Origin: an uncultured Gammaproteobacteria bacterium
GTDB lineage: Bacteria > Pseudomonadota > Gammaproteobacteria > DRJJ01
DNA length: 63,439 nucleotides
Assembly (NCBI GenBank): GCA_947258795.1
Contig: CAMYJU010000012.1
Location: 1 to 63,439 of the forward strand
Direction of reading: 5' to 3'
In this document: positions 19,707 through 30,874 of the stretch, in pieces
Position numbering within the stretch: the first letter of the stretch is position 1
Layout of the letters: each line of letters starts with the position of its first letter
The notes under the pieces: model-generated
What the model saw: only the letters and a program-made list of their open reading frames with translations
Databases searched by the model: none
What the model was told of the DNA's origin: nothing
Position numbers and translations under genes: made by a program

Positions 19707-20774
19707 TTAGTGGCCATTCCCTAATGGTAGTTTAACCCAAAAAGTCGTTCCAGTATTTTCATTATTGTGGGCGCCAATTTCTCCTTCGAGTTGGCTGACT
19801 AATTCTTTACATAGCACCAGTCCAACGCCCGTACTGGTTTCATTACCAGTTGGCTTGTTACTCAGCTTTGCACGCTTGTTAAAGAGCTCTTTCATATCTT
19901 CATTGGTGAGTCCTGGTCCCTGGTCTTTTACTGATACGACTATATTGGAATTGTTCAATCTGGTCGATATTGTTGTACTGGAGCCAGCAGGGCTAAACTT
20001 AATGGCGTTTCCGATCAGGTTATCAATTACTTGCTTAAACCTAAATGAATCTATATGGATTCCTGGCAGATCGTCTTTAATTATACAGGTAAGCTTATGT
20101 TGCTTCTGCCGTGCATAATATTGATTGGATTTTATAGATTCTTGAATCAACGTGTTGATATTTATTCGCGCTTTATACGACTCTTGCAGAATATCATTAT
20201 TACCCTTTTCAAGAAAGCCAGTGATGACTGACTCCATATAGTTACATGTTTCCATAATAAATTTTATATCATTGTCAAAACCTTTATTATTAACGATATT
20301 TGAGTAGTCTTGTTTGAAAACTTCTGCAATATCATTAATAAACATTAAGGGTTTCTTAAGGTCATGGCTTGCAAAGGATAAGAAGTCATCTTTTAGTTTG
20401 GCAAACTTCGTCAAAGTCAGCTGTGTCTTGATACGAGCTGCAGCAACATCTATATTGATGGGTTTTACTAGATAGTCATTCGCGCCAAGATTCATGGCTG
20501 AGATCAGGCTCTTGTCCTGGTTATTAGCTGTAATCATGATAATGGGTAGCGTTAATAAACTATAATGTTGTCTGATTTTCTTAAGAACCTCTATGCCGTT
20601 CATATTGGGCATTTCAATATCGAGTAAAACAACATCATAGGTATATTGTGCCAGCATCTTCAAACCGCTTGCCCCGTCGTCAGCTTCATCCACTTCGAAA
20701 CCAAAATCCGCCATTTCTAAAGCAATGTAGTTGCGGTTTAGTGCATGATCGTCAATATAGAGTAAGCGAGCCAT
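19707..20774 (-). CDS. Receiver-histidine kinase hybrid protein
   Basis: The protein is 355 aa with the order receiver-kinase. The receiver (1-120) has D7/D8, the phospho-acceptor D52 in LLDIEMPNMNG, T82 and K104. The HisKA helix SFASHDLKKPL has H137. The ATPase domain has the N-box DNLIGNAIKF (251-260), DQGPGL and GVGLVLCK. No membrane segment or sensor domain is seen, so input probably comes through the receiver from another kinase. No output regulator is adjacent, so it is an orphan. Confidence 0.9.
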   Translation of the reverse strand: MARLLYIDDHALNRNYIALEMADFGFEVDEADDGASGLKMLAQYTYDVVLLDIEMPNMNGIEVLKKIRQHYSLLTLPIIMITANNQDKSLISAMNLGANDYLVKPINIDVAAARIKTQLTLTKFAKLKDDFLSFASHDLKKPLMFINDIAEVFKQDYSNIVNNKGFDNDIKFIMETCNYMESVITGFLEKGNNDILQESYKARININTLIQESIKSNQYYARQKQHKLTCIIKDDLPGIHIDSFRFKQVIDNLIGNAIKFSPAGSSTTISTRLNNSNIVVSVKDQGPGLTNEDMKELFNKRAKLSNKPTGNETSTGVGLVLCKELVSQLEGEIGAHNNENTGTTFWVKLPLGNGH

Positions 20775-21064
20775 ACTGCCCCTGAATTTTGTTGTAGCTG
20801 AATATACCTGGCCTTCTTCTAGTATCGATCTTATTGGTTGATGTCTTTAATACATTTTTGTAAATATTTGTGACAAACCAAACTAAATGTCCTGAAAATG
20901 GGCTCGGAGAGCAAAATTACTTATTTTTTTAAGAGGGCAATTTGGCTGTATAGACGCGGTAATCGAGTATACAGGGATGCATTCACAGCATGACTTGGGA
21001 AGGTTTACTGGTAGCCGTTTTCACACAGCTCTACAAGTTGAGTCCAGGTGTATTAGGGTGATTT
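20775..21064. other. Intergenic region with possible decayed repeat
   Basis: This is an AT-rich gap upstream of the receiver-kinase gene and downstream of the SAM-hydroxide adenosyltransferase family gene. I see no gene. ATGGGCTCGGAGAGCAAAA near 20898 resembles the left end of the REP-like family (GGGGTCAGAGAACAA), but no matching right end is present, so it is at best a fragment. Confidence 0.3.
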
Positions 21065-21787
21065 CTAAACAATAGAGCAGGCATCACCAATCTTGACTCC
21101 CAACACATCAACCGAGCGTCCGCTATTCACTGCGATCTCGACCAGATCATTTGAATTGACATACCAGAATGCCTCTCCCGGCTGCATATCGGAGAAGGTG
21201 TTGGCGTTAGTCAGTTCGTGACCGTTAACGGACAGGACTACGGAGTCGGGTAGTGTTCCAGCGCGGATACCGATCATGGCATTGCCGTAGTGGTCGATGT
21301 ACACGATCTCGAACAGGTCGTCCGGGTAGCCGGGTTGATAGGTCGGTGCCTTGATTCTTTGTGCTGCCGGCATTTGCCCTTTAACAAGCATCGCGGCGAC
21401 CGGCGCAAACAGGTCACGGCCATGAAAGCTGTTGGAAAGCTGCTGCGGTCGCCAGTTAATTCGCCAGCATTTGGAATCACTGGCGCGGCGGTTAATGATC
21501 TCGAACAGGCCGTTGTCCGGCCCGACAAACCAGTGCTGGTCGGCATGGACTATCAGTGCATCGCGTTCACCACCGACACCCGGGTCGACCACACACAGAA
21601 ACACGGTGCCTGGCTCGAAGCCCTTGCAGTAGGCCGGTAACAGATAGGCTGCTGCCTTTGGATTGTGCACGGGCAGGTCGCTGAACAGGTCGATCACCGG
21701 TACATCGGGTACCTGTTGTTGTAATACTGCCTTGACCTGGCCGGTGTACGGTCCTTCGAGGCCAAAATCGGTACACAGTACGATCAT
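21065..21787 (-). CDS. SAM hydroxide adenosyltransferase (DUF62 family)
   Basis: The protein is 240 aa. The family hydrolyses S-adenosylmethionine to adenosine and methionine, and is related to fluorinase and chlorinase. Signatures are LCTDFGLEGPYTGQVKAVL at the N-terminus, VVDPGVGG, FVGPDNGLF and FHGRDLFAPVAA, followed by a C-terminal beta domain with YIDHYGNAMIGI. It lies 8 nt downstream of uvrA and is probably co-transcribed with it. Confidence 0.88.
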   Translation of the reverse strand: MIVLCTDFGLEGPYTGQVKAVLQQQVPDVPVIDLFSDLPVHNPKAAAYLLPAYCKGFEPGTVFLCVVDPGVGGERDALIVHADQHWFVGPDNGLFEIINRRASDSKCWRINWRPQQLSNSFHGRDLFAPVAAMLVKGQMPAAQRIKAPTYQPGYPDDLFEIVYIDHYGNAMIGIRAGTLPDSVVLSVNGHELTNANTFSDMQPGEAFWYVNSNDLVEIAVNSGRSVDVLGVKIGDACSIV

Positions 21788-21795
21788 AGTGGTGC

Positions 21796-24630
<2,835 letters not shown>

Positions 24631-24751
24631 CTTGTTTCCTGCAACAGGGTCAACCTGTTAATATACGCTGTCTACGCCTTTTTTGGCAATCAGCCATGGA
24701 TCAGTATTGAAGCCTACAAAAACAACGACACAACAGGCCCCATCGCGCGTG

Positions 24752-26116
24752 ATGACCGCTACCGAAAAACGCGCCACCACAGCATTGGCGGCGATCTACA
24801 GCCTGCGCATGCTGGGCCTGTTCCTGATCTTCCCGTTGTTTGCGCTGTACCAGGACCGTATAGAAGGTGCCACGCCGGTGCTGATCGGGCTGGCGCTGGG
24901 CATCTATGGCCTCGGCCAGGGTATTTTGCAGATCCCATTCGGGCTGTTGTCCGATCGTTTCGGTCGCAAGCCGGTAATCCTGGCCGGACTGGCCATATTC
25001 GCACTGGGCAGCGTGATCGCGGCCATGGCCACGGATATCTACGGGGTGATTATCGGCCGCGCCTTGCAGGGCTGCGGGGCGATCGCCGCCGCGGTGATGG
25101 CGCTGACCGCCGATCTGACCCGCGAGGAGCAACGTACCAAGGCCATGGCCATGATCGGCATGAGTATCGGTGCGTCGTTTATGCTGGCGCTGGTATTGAG
25201 CCCGATTCTGGACAGCTGGCTGGGCCTGAGTGGCATCTTCTGGCTGACCGCGATCCTGGCCGCCTGCGGTATGCTGGTGGTGGTCTGGGTGGTGCCGACC
25301 CCGGTGCGCAGCCAGACGCATGGTGACGCCGAGCCGGTACCGGCACAGTTCCGCCGCATTCTGGCCAACACCCAGCTGTTGCGCCTGAATGGCGGTATCC
25401 ACCTGTTGCACCTGATTATTACCGCGACCTTCCTGGCCCTGCCACTGGTGTTGCAGGACACCCATGGTATGGCCAGCGCAAGCCACTGGTGGGTCTATCT
25501 GCTGGTGCTGGCCTGCTCCATCCTGCTGATGGTGCCGTTTATTATTATCGCGGAACGCAAGCAACGCATGAAGGCCGTGTTTATCGGCGCGATCGCGACT
25601 ATCGCGCTGACCCAGGCCGGTATGTGGCTGTGGCGTGACTCTTTCTGGCTGTTCATGTTGCTGTTAACGCTGTTCTTTGCTGCGTTTAACCTGCTCGAGG
25701 CCAGCCTGCCGTCGCTGGTGTCGAAAACCGCGCCGCCGGAGGCCAAGGGCACGGCGATGGGTTTTTATTCCAGCAGCCAGTTTCTGGGTGCGTTTATCGG
25801 CGGCAGCCTGGGTGGCTGGATCCTGAAGGACTACGGCTATTTTGCGCTGTTTCAGGGCGCGGCGGTGATGGCGCTACTGTGGCTGCTGTTTGCGGCCAGC
25901 ATGCAGGCGCCGCGCCATTTGACCAGCCGGCTGCTCAATGTCGGCCGGCCCAGTGCGGACGAGGCCGGCCAGATCGCGACGGAGTTGATGAAAATTCAAG
26001 GGGTTGCCGAGGCGGTGGTGATCGCGGAAGAGGGTGTGGCCTATCTGCGCGTCAATCGCAAACAACTCGATGAACGGGCCTTGTTGGCATACGCGGCAGA
26101 CAGTGATACCTTGTGA
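24752..26116 (+). CDS. yajR: MFS transporter with C-terminal YAM-type domain
   Basis: The start ATG at 24752 gives MTATEKRATTALAAIYSLRM, matching the E. coli YajR start, and 454 aa. A TTG at 24683 is the alternative. Twelve hydrophobic segments carry the MFS motif A FGLLSDRFGRKP (about residues 64-75) and RALQGCGAIAAAVMAL. After the last segment a soluble domain of about 70 residues (LMKIQGVAEAVVIAEEGVAY) matches the ferredoxin-like YAM domain of YajR. The substrate is unknown. It is divergent from uvrA and precedes ssb. Confidence 0.85.
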   Translation: MTATEKRATTALAAIYSLRMLGLFLIFPLFALYQDRIEGATPVLIGLALGIYGLGQGILQIPFGLLSDRFGRKPVILAGLAIFALGSVIAAMATDIYGVIIGRALQGCGAIAAAVMALTADLTREEQRTKAMAMIGMSIGASFMLALVLSPILDSWLGLSGIFWLTAILAACGMLVVVWVVPTPVRSQTHGDAEPVPAQFRRILANTQLLRLNGGIHLLHLIITATFLALPLVLQDTHGMASASHWWVYLLVLACSILLMVPFIIIAERKQRMKAVFIGAIATIALTQAGMWLWRDSFWLFMLLLTLFFAAFNLLEASLPSLVSKTAPPEAKGTAMGFYSSSQFLGAFIGGSLGGWILKDYGYFALFQGAAVMALLWLLFAASMQAPRHLTSRLLNVGRPSADEAGQIATELMKIQGVAEAVVIAEEGVAYLRVNRKQLDERALLAYAADSDTL

Positions 26117-26191
26117 CGCTGGTTACAGCGGATCCATATTAGGGCTGCCTGATTAACGAAAGTAAAATACATAATAGACGAGGAAAGCAAC

Positions 26192-26629
26192 ATGGCACGT
26201 GGTGTAAATAAAGTCATTCTGGTAGGCAATCTGGGCAAAGACCCCGAGATCCGTTACATGCCCAGCGGTGGTGCAGCGGCGAATATCACCATCGCAACAT
26301 CCGAGCAGTGGAAAGACAAACAGACCGGTGAGCAGAAAGAGCGTACCGAATGGCACCGGGTGGTGTTCTTCGGCCGCCTGGCCGAGATTGTCGGTGAGTA
26401 TCTGAAGAAGGGTTCGCAGATTTATGTCGAGGGTAGCCTGCGTACCAATAAATGGCAGGACAAGAGCGGTAACGACCGTTACACCACCGAGATCATCGCC
26501 AACGAAATGCAGATGCTCGGCAGCCGCAGCGGTGGCAGTGCCAGCTATCAGCCCGATAACTCTGCCCAGCCTGCGGCGGCGCCTGCCGCGGCTGCACCGG
26601 ATAGCTTCGATGATGATATCCCGTTCTAA
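26192..26629 (+). CDS. ssb: Single-stranded DNA-binding protein
   Basis: SSB coats single-stranded DNA in replication and repair. The protein is 145 aa. An OB-fold covers about 1-105 ([33 protein letters not shown]). A short Gly/Ala/Pro linker leads to the acidic tip DSFDDDIPF used to recruit partners. The linker is short compared with E. coli (178 aa). A terminator follows. Confidence 0.98.
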   Translation: MARGVNKVILVGNLGKDPEIRYMPSGGAAANITIATSEQWKDKQTGEQKERTEWHRVVFFGRLAEIVGEYLKKGSQIYVEGSLRTNKWQDKSGNDRYTTEIIANEMQMLGSRSGGSASYQPDNSAQPAAAPAAAAPDSFDDDIPF

Positions 26630-26666
26630 AAAGTACCTAAGACTATAAATGTTAATTATTTAACAT

Positions 26667-26694
26667 AAGCCCCTATTACTAGGGGCTTTTTATT
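26667..26694 (+). terminator. Rho-independent terminator after ssb
   Basis: The stem AAGCCCCTA / TAGGGGCTT (9 bp) with a TTAC loop is followed by TTTTATTT. It may also serve the converging - strand immunity-like gene through the A-rich left flank. Confidence 0.88.
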
Positions 26695-26787
26695 TGTGTA
26701 TTGAAAACTAATTTAAATTCAGTTTAAGAACATCAGTGAGCCGGGGGGAGGTGGGCGTATGTTATCACTGTCCATAGGGCGCCCTGA

Positions 26788-27270
26788 CTAATAGATGCGG
26801 GCTTCATTACGAATTGATTGCTGCTCTTCAGCGCAAGGTAACGTTTTCGTATAGACAATAGTGACTACATGTAGCCATCGTGTAGATTTTTCCTCACATA
26901 CCTGGTAACCCTCATTTTCCAGGTGGTTGGCTGCTGAAAAATGGATAATTTGCGGTATTATAAATGTGAGCGCCAACGCGCCTATCAGTAGGTAAGCATA
27001 TAGTTTATCATTTGAGTTAGATATTTCTTTTTTGAATATCCTGGTATGAATCAGTCCTGTTGCAAATATAATAAATATTAAACCAACGCCAAATAAGTAA
27101 TAAGCGCCTTTATCAATGGCAATCAATTCGTTTAGACTCGATATTTCAGTTGTTAATGTTATCAGTACATTAACGACATAATATAGCGTCACGATCCCTA
27201 TGGTGGAAAAAATGACGGTAATACCTGAAATATACCAAATAGAAGGTTTTGGCACAGCTGTTATGTCCAT
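26788..27270 (-). CDS. Putative immunity membrane protein 2 (paralog)
   Basis: The protein is 160 aa with about four hydrophobic segments and a C-terminal soluble part. It is clearly paralogous to the 159-aa protein at 27422-27901. They share DKGAYYLFG, the pattern LPQIIH / IPQIIH, YQVC.EKST.WLH, VTIVYTK.LPC and the end RIY. Similarity is strongest in the last 60 residues and weak at the N-terminus. Its ATG overlaps the stop of an orphan toxin fragment (TAATG), implying translational coupling to a former toxin gene. Role as immunity protein is inferred from this arrangement. Confidence 0.6.
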   Translation of the reverse strand: MDITAVPKPSIWYISGITVIFSTIGIVTLYYVVNVLITLTTEISSLNELIAIDKGAYYLFGVGLIFIIFATGLIHTRIFKKEISNSNDKLYAYLLIGALALTFIIPQIIHFSAANHLENEGYQVCEEKSTRWLHVVTIVYTKTLPCAEEQQSIRNEARIY

Positions 27271-27421
27271 TACATTTGAGGTGAGACTGATCGTCTAAGT
27301 AGTCTACTGATAGTGTTCATCAGAGCTTGCTGGGCAACATCAATTGCATAATCAATTACACTCTCTGCAGTATCACTTGCTATTTCCTTTTCTATGACAT
27401 CAAATGGGAAAGACAGTATGT
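27270..27421 (-). pseudogene. Orphan C-terminal fragment of a toxin-like gene
   Basis: Between the two immunity-like genes an open frame encodes about 50 residues whose last 40 (EKEIASDTAESVIDYA onward to RRSVSPQM) align without gaps with the C-terminus of the 307-aa protein at 27898-28821 (GKDLANDAAESIVNYT to RKMVSPSIR). I count 12 identities with many conservative changes. No ATG or GTG start precedes the aligned part, and an in-frame stop lies near 27440. It is therefore a remnant of a second toxin copy, not an independent gene. Its stop overlaps the ATG of the downstream gene. Confidence 0.75.
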
Positions 27422-27901
27422 CTAGTAGATGCGCGTATCACTACGAATTGGCTGCCTCTCTTCATCTGTGCAAGGTAGCTTTTTTGTATAGACAATGGTA
27501 ACAGCATGCAACCATTGAGTAGATTTTTCCACACATACCTGATAATTTTTGTTTTCCAGGTTGTTTTCTACTGAAATATGGATAATTTGTGGCAGTGTGA
27601 ATGTGAGTATTAAGCTTAGAGCCATTATGGCAACAAATATTTTTTGAAACTTGTCGCTTACCTTAAGTTTTTTTACAATAAAAAATCCAAGTACTAATAG
27701 TACGAAAAACAGGCCACCTCCGAACAGATAATAAGCACCTTTATCAAAAATTATTTGCTCTCTGCTATGAAAAATCTGCGATAGCAAATCAATAAAAGAG
27801 CTAATTGATATGAATATAGACACAAGTCCTATAGAAGCAAAAACGATCAGTATGCTATATATCTTAAGTGTAGATGGTTGGGTTTCTACTTGGATGTTCA
27901 T
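27422..27901 (-). CDS. Putative immunity membrane protein 1
   Basis: The protein is 159 aa. Hydrophobic segments lie at about 14-37, 57-75 and 85-105, and a polar C-terminus contains YQVCVEKSTQWLHAVTIVYTK. Its ATG overlaps the stop of the toxin-like gene by ATGA, so the two are translated together. It is paralogous to the protein at 26788-27270. A small multi-pass membrane protein directly downstream of a membrane-active toxin candidate is the classical place of a cognate immunity protein; this is inference. I do not recognise a named family. Confidence 0.65.
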   Translation of the reverse strand: MNIQVETQPSTLKIYSILIVFASIGLVSIFISISSFIDLLSQIFHSREQIIFDKGAYYLFGGGLFFVLLVLGFFIVKKLKVSDKFQKIFVAIMALSLILTFTLPQIIHISVENNLENKNYQVCVEKSTQWLHAVTIVYTKKLPCTDEERQPIRSDTRIY

Positions 27902-28821
27902 CTGATGCTTGGACTAACCATTTTTCGGAATATATCATTTAATGATTTTAATAAAATTTTCTTGGTATTCTCTAAAGTATAATTAACAATTGACTCTGCT
28001 GCATCGTTTGCCAGATCTTTGCCTTTGTTAACAATGGCCTGTTTCTTCTCATTTATTATTCCCTGTATTCCTTTTTCTTCAATTTCATCCAGTACGGCAA
28101 TAACATTCTCAGTTATACGAAATTCTTCGTCTGCATAGGATAAGGCATATGATGTAATCAGGCCTACAACGATAACGGCGGCTAGAGGGCCAATTGCAAC
28201 TATGCCGCCAACTATCGCACCTGTAGCAGTTCCGCTCGATAATGCGACACCAAGTGCTGCCACTGATGATCCGGCAAGCACTGAAGCACCTGTAGCCAAA
28301 CCGACTTTTACGACATCTGTTGCTAGAGTGCCGACCAACTGGTTTAATGTGGAATTATCTTTCAGAAAGTAATCTATTACTCTGTAAGTGGACAAAAGAA
28401 TAATAGTGAGTACGCCGCCGACCTTAGCTGCATTTACAGCACCATATTTCCCTAACCCCATTTTTATAACCTTGGCGTTTTGTATGCCATATTTTGTACC
28501 TGTAAGTATTTTACGCAAACCAGGGTAACCTTTTAATATGATATGTGTATTTCCACCGTATCGTTTAAGATAAGCTTTTGTGCCTCCGTAGCCTAAATCA
28601 CCTATCAGTTTTGCCAGTAACACGGTATCCTTACCAGCAGCGGTGTAATTGGCTGAAAACTCGACCTTATTCTTTAGCTTTACCCATTGGTCCTTAACGT
28701 ATTTGCCAGAGGCGTTACACTTAAATACATTATCTATTTCTTCCAGAGAAAGAATATAAACTTCATGTTTATTGCGCTTGATGGTTCGTCGCATCTCCTG
28801 TTTTTCAGCTACCGTTCTCAT
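27898..28821 (-). CDS. Putative membrane-active (pore-forming-like) toxin
   Basis: The ATG at 28821 has GGAG 6 nt upstream and gives 307 aa; the ATG at 28833 is an alternative. A basic, polar N-terminal half (VYILSLEEIDNVFKCNASGK, then AKLIGDLGYGGTKAYLKRYG and LKGYPGLRKILTGTKYG) is followed by a glycine/alanine-rich hydrophobic core at about 135-230 (GGVLTIILLSTYRVIDYF, VGLATGASVLAGSSVAALGV, GAIVGGIVAIGPLAAVIVVG). An amphipathic C-terminus follows. There is no signal peptide, Rhs or VgrG domain. The hydrophobic hairpin plus adjacent membrane immunity genes suggest an inner-membrane toxin. I cannot assign a named family. Confidence 0.6.
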   Translation of the reverse strand: MRTVAEKQEMRRTIKRNKHEVYILSLEEIDNVFKCNASGKYVKDQWVKLKNKVEFSANYTAAGKDTVLLAKLIGDLGYGGTKAYLKRYGGNTHIILKGYPGLRKILTGTKYGIQNAKVIKMGLGKYGAVNAAKVGGVLTIILLSTYRVIDYFLKDNSTLNQLVGTLATDVVKVGLATGASVLAGSSVAALGVALSSGTATGAIVGGIVAIGPLAAVIVVGLITSYALSYADEEFRITENVIAVLDEIEEKGIQGIINEKKQAIVNKGKDLANDAAESIVNYTLENTKKILLKSLNDIFRKMVSPSIR

Positions 28822-28833
28822 GTCATGCTCCAT

Positions 28834-29378
28834 TGTGTTTATTAGTACTGAAAATTTGTTGGTGAGATGGCCATTGATCAGTATGGTTTAAGTGATAATG
28901 CGACGCCTCAAAAAAGAGGAATCGATATCCTGCGGTCAGCATAGTGTGTTGCCAGGTGGGTTCGGGCAAAGAGATTTAGATTAGTTTCTGGCATGGTCAC
29001 TTCTTCCGTAAAGTATAGATTTTGCCTTTTAAGCCAGAATAATGACTTTTTTCCGTGATTTAATCAATAGACGACAGTTGGTTGTGTGATTGACAACCTG
29101 TATGGTCGCGCAGGTTTAGCCCTAGATGCCCACGTCATCTCAGCTTGGGTAGTAAGGGTATTCATATCCGGCGCTATGCCGATCGGGCCTTCTCTCGAAT
29201 GGATTGAAGGGATGGCCTGATAGTCAGTACACCCACTGGGATATCAAGCCATTGAAATTATTGAGAATATCATATTTCTTGGTGGTCGATCCCGGTTCGA
29301 CACAAACAGCCAGAAATGGAAATTTTTCTGAAAAAGTAGTATCTTACGCGGTCCGTTTTACCGAATAATGTGGCTGTG
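28834..29378. other. 545-bp gene-free region between toxin locus and miaB
   Basis: No ORF with a credible start and family match is visible on either strand. A 25-codon frame at 28867-28944 (+) has a poorly placed ribosome site and is not supported. A short GGTTCGA-containing stretch near 29290 does not fold as a tRNA. The promoters of miaB (+) and of the toxin-like gene (-) should lie here, but I see no convincing -35/-10 pair. Confidence 0.4.
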
Positions 29379-30725
29379 ATGCAGAAGCTGTATATCAAAA
29401 CCTTTGGTTGTCAGATGAATGAGTATGATTCGTCCAAGATGGCGGATGTGCTGAATGTGGTACACGGTATGGAGGTGACCGATACGCCCGAGCAGGCGGA
29501 CGTGCTGCTGCTCAATACCTGCTCGATTCGCGAGAAGGCCCAGGAGAAGGTGTTTTCCCAGCTTGGCGTGTGGAAGGCGATCAAGGAACAACGTCCGGGC
29601 GTGATCATCGGTGTGGGCGGCTGTGTGGCCAGTCAAGAGGGCGAGGCCCTGCGCGAACGTGCACCGTTTGTCGATATGGTATTCGGTCCGCAGACCCTGC
29701 ATCGTCTGCCGGAAATGGTCGAAACGGTGCGGCGCGAACGGGCCGCGGTGATCGATATCAGTTTCCCGGAAATTGAAAAATTCGACTGCCTGCCGCCGCC
29801 GCGCGCGGAGGGTCCCAGTGCCTTCGTATCGATCATGGAAGGCTGCAGCAAGTACTGTACGTTCTGTGTCGTACCCTATACCCGCGGCGAGGAAGTCAGC
29901 CGTCCGTTTGACGATATCCTCGCCGAGGTCGCACAACTGGCCGAGCAGGGCGTGCGCGAGATCAACCTGCTCGGGCAGAACGTCAACGCCTACCGCGGTG
30001 TGACCGATGACGTTGAACAGGCCGATCTGGCCTTGCTGATTCATTACCTGGCCGCGATCAACGGTATCGACCGGCTACGTTATACCACTTCACATCCGGT
30101 CGAGATGACCGACAGCCTGATCCAGGCATACGCCGAGGTGCCGGAGCTGGTCAGTCACCTGCACCTGCCGGTACAGAGTGGTTCCAACCGCATCCTTGCG
30201 TTGATGAAACGCGGCCACCAGGCCAGTCAATACGAACAGACCATTGCGCACCTGCGCGAATTGCGTCCGGACATGTCCATGTCATCCGATTTTATCATCG
30301 GCTTTCCCGGTGAAAGCGATGTGGATTTCGAGCAAACCATGGAGTTGATCGAACGCGTCGGTTTTGATCATTCGTTCAGTTTTATTTACAGCGCCCGTCC
30401 CGGGACCCCGGCGGCCAGTTTGCCGGATGACGTCCCGCTGGCGGTGAAGAAAGAACGTTTGGCTATATTGCAGTCACGCATCCAGGCGATGGCCGATGCA
30501 ATCAGCCAGTCCATGGTAGGCACTACCCAGCGGGTGCTGATCGAACGCGCCGCACGCAAGGGCGAAGGCGAAGTGGCTGGACGTTGCGAGAATAACCGTG
30601 TCGTCAACCTGCCTGGTTCTACCGAACTGATCGGCCGGTTTGTCGATGTGCAGATCACCGATGCCTACCCAAATTCCCTCAGGGGGGTGTTGCTCGATGA
30701 GCAACGCAAGGCTTCAAGTTACTGA
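29379..30725 (+). CDS. miaB: tRNA-2-methylthio-N6-isopentenyladenosine synthase
   Basis: MiaB is a radical-SAM enzyme that adds the methylthio group to i6A37 in tRNA. The ATG at 29379 gives 448 aa, beginning [20 protein letters not shown]; a GTG at 29370 is also open. The N-terminal cluster cysteines are in [18 protein letters not shown] and VGGCVASQ. The radical-SAM CxxxCxxC is [10 protein letters not shown]-terminal TRAM domain follows ([18 protein letters not shown]). It leads the phoH-ybeY-corC-lnt block, as in E. coli. Confidence 0.97.
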   Translation: MQKLYIKTFGCQMNEYDSSKMADVLNVVHGMEVTDTPEQADVLLLNTCSIREKAQEKVFSQLGVWKAIKEQRPGVIIGVGGCVASQEGEALRERAPFVDMVFGPQTLHRLPEMVETVRRERAAVIDISFPEIEKFDCLPPPRAEGPSAFVSIMEGCSKYCTFCVVPYTRGEEVSRPFDDILAEVAQLAEQGVREINLLGQNVNAYRGVTDDVEQADLALLIHYLAAINGIDRLRYTTSHPVEMTDSLIQAYAEVPELVSHLHLPVQSGSNRILALMKRGHQASQYEQTIAHLRELRPDMSMSSDFIIGFPGESDVDFEQTMELIERVGFDHSFSFIYSARPGTPAASLPDDVPLAVKKERLAILQSRIQAMADAISQSMVGTTQRVLIERAARKGEGEVAGRCENNRVVNLPGSTELIGRFVDVQITDAYPNSLRGVLLDEQRKASSY

Positions 30726-30874
30726 ATTAAAAATGGAAAGAATCCTGCTATCGGTGCACGATCGGGGGCCTGCTTGCAGGCCTGACGGCTCTCGGCCATA
30801 CTCGTACTGTGGTCTGCGATGATGATTCCCCTGTTCGAAATCCTGGTCTTCTGATCTGAGGTTGTTAACCTAGC

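Noticed and set aside
24640-24680. Possible LexA box or operator upstream of uvrA
   Set aside because: CTGTTAATATACGCTG matches only one half of CTGT-N8-ACAG. The nearby AACAGG-GTCAA-CCTGTT palindrome is too short to name.
24701-25564. 287-codon open frame antisense to the YajR-like transporter
   Set aside because: Low-complexity Gln/His/Arg-rich composition typical of an antisense shadow.
28867-28944. 25-codon + strand ORF upstream of the toxin-like gene
   Set aside because: The purine-rich stretch abuts the ATG, so spacing is wrong, and no similarity is recognised.
29270-29330. tRNA-like 3' end (GGTTCGA followed by CCA)
   Set aside because: No T-stem, anticodon arm or acceptor stem can be formed around it.
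30767-30782. GGCCTGC-TT-GCAGGCC hairpin between miaB and phoH as a terminator
   Set aside because: The loop is only 2 nt and no T-run follows; phoH probably continues on the same transcript.
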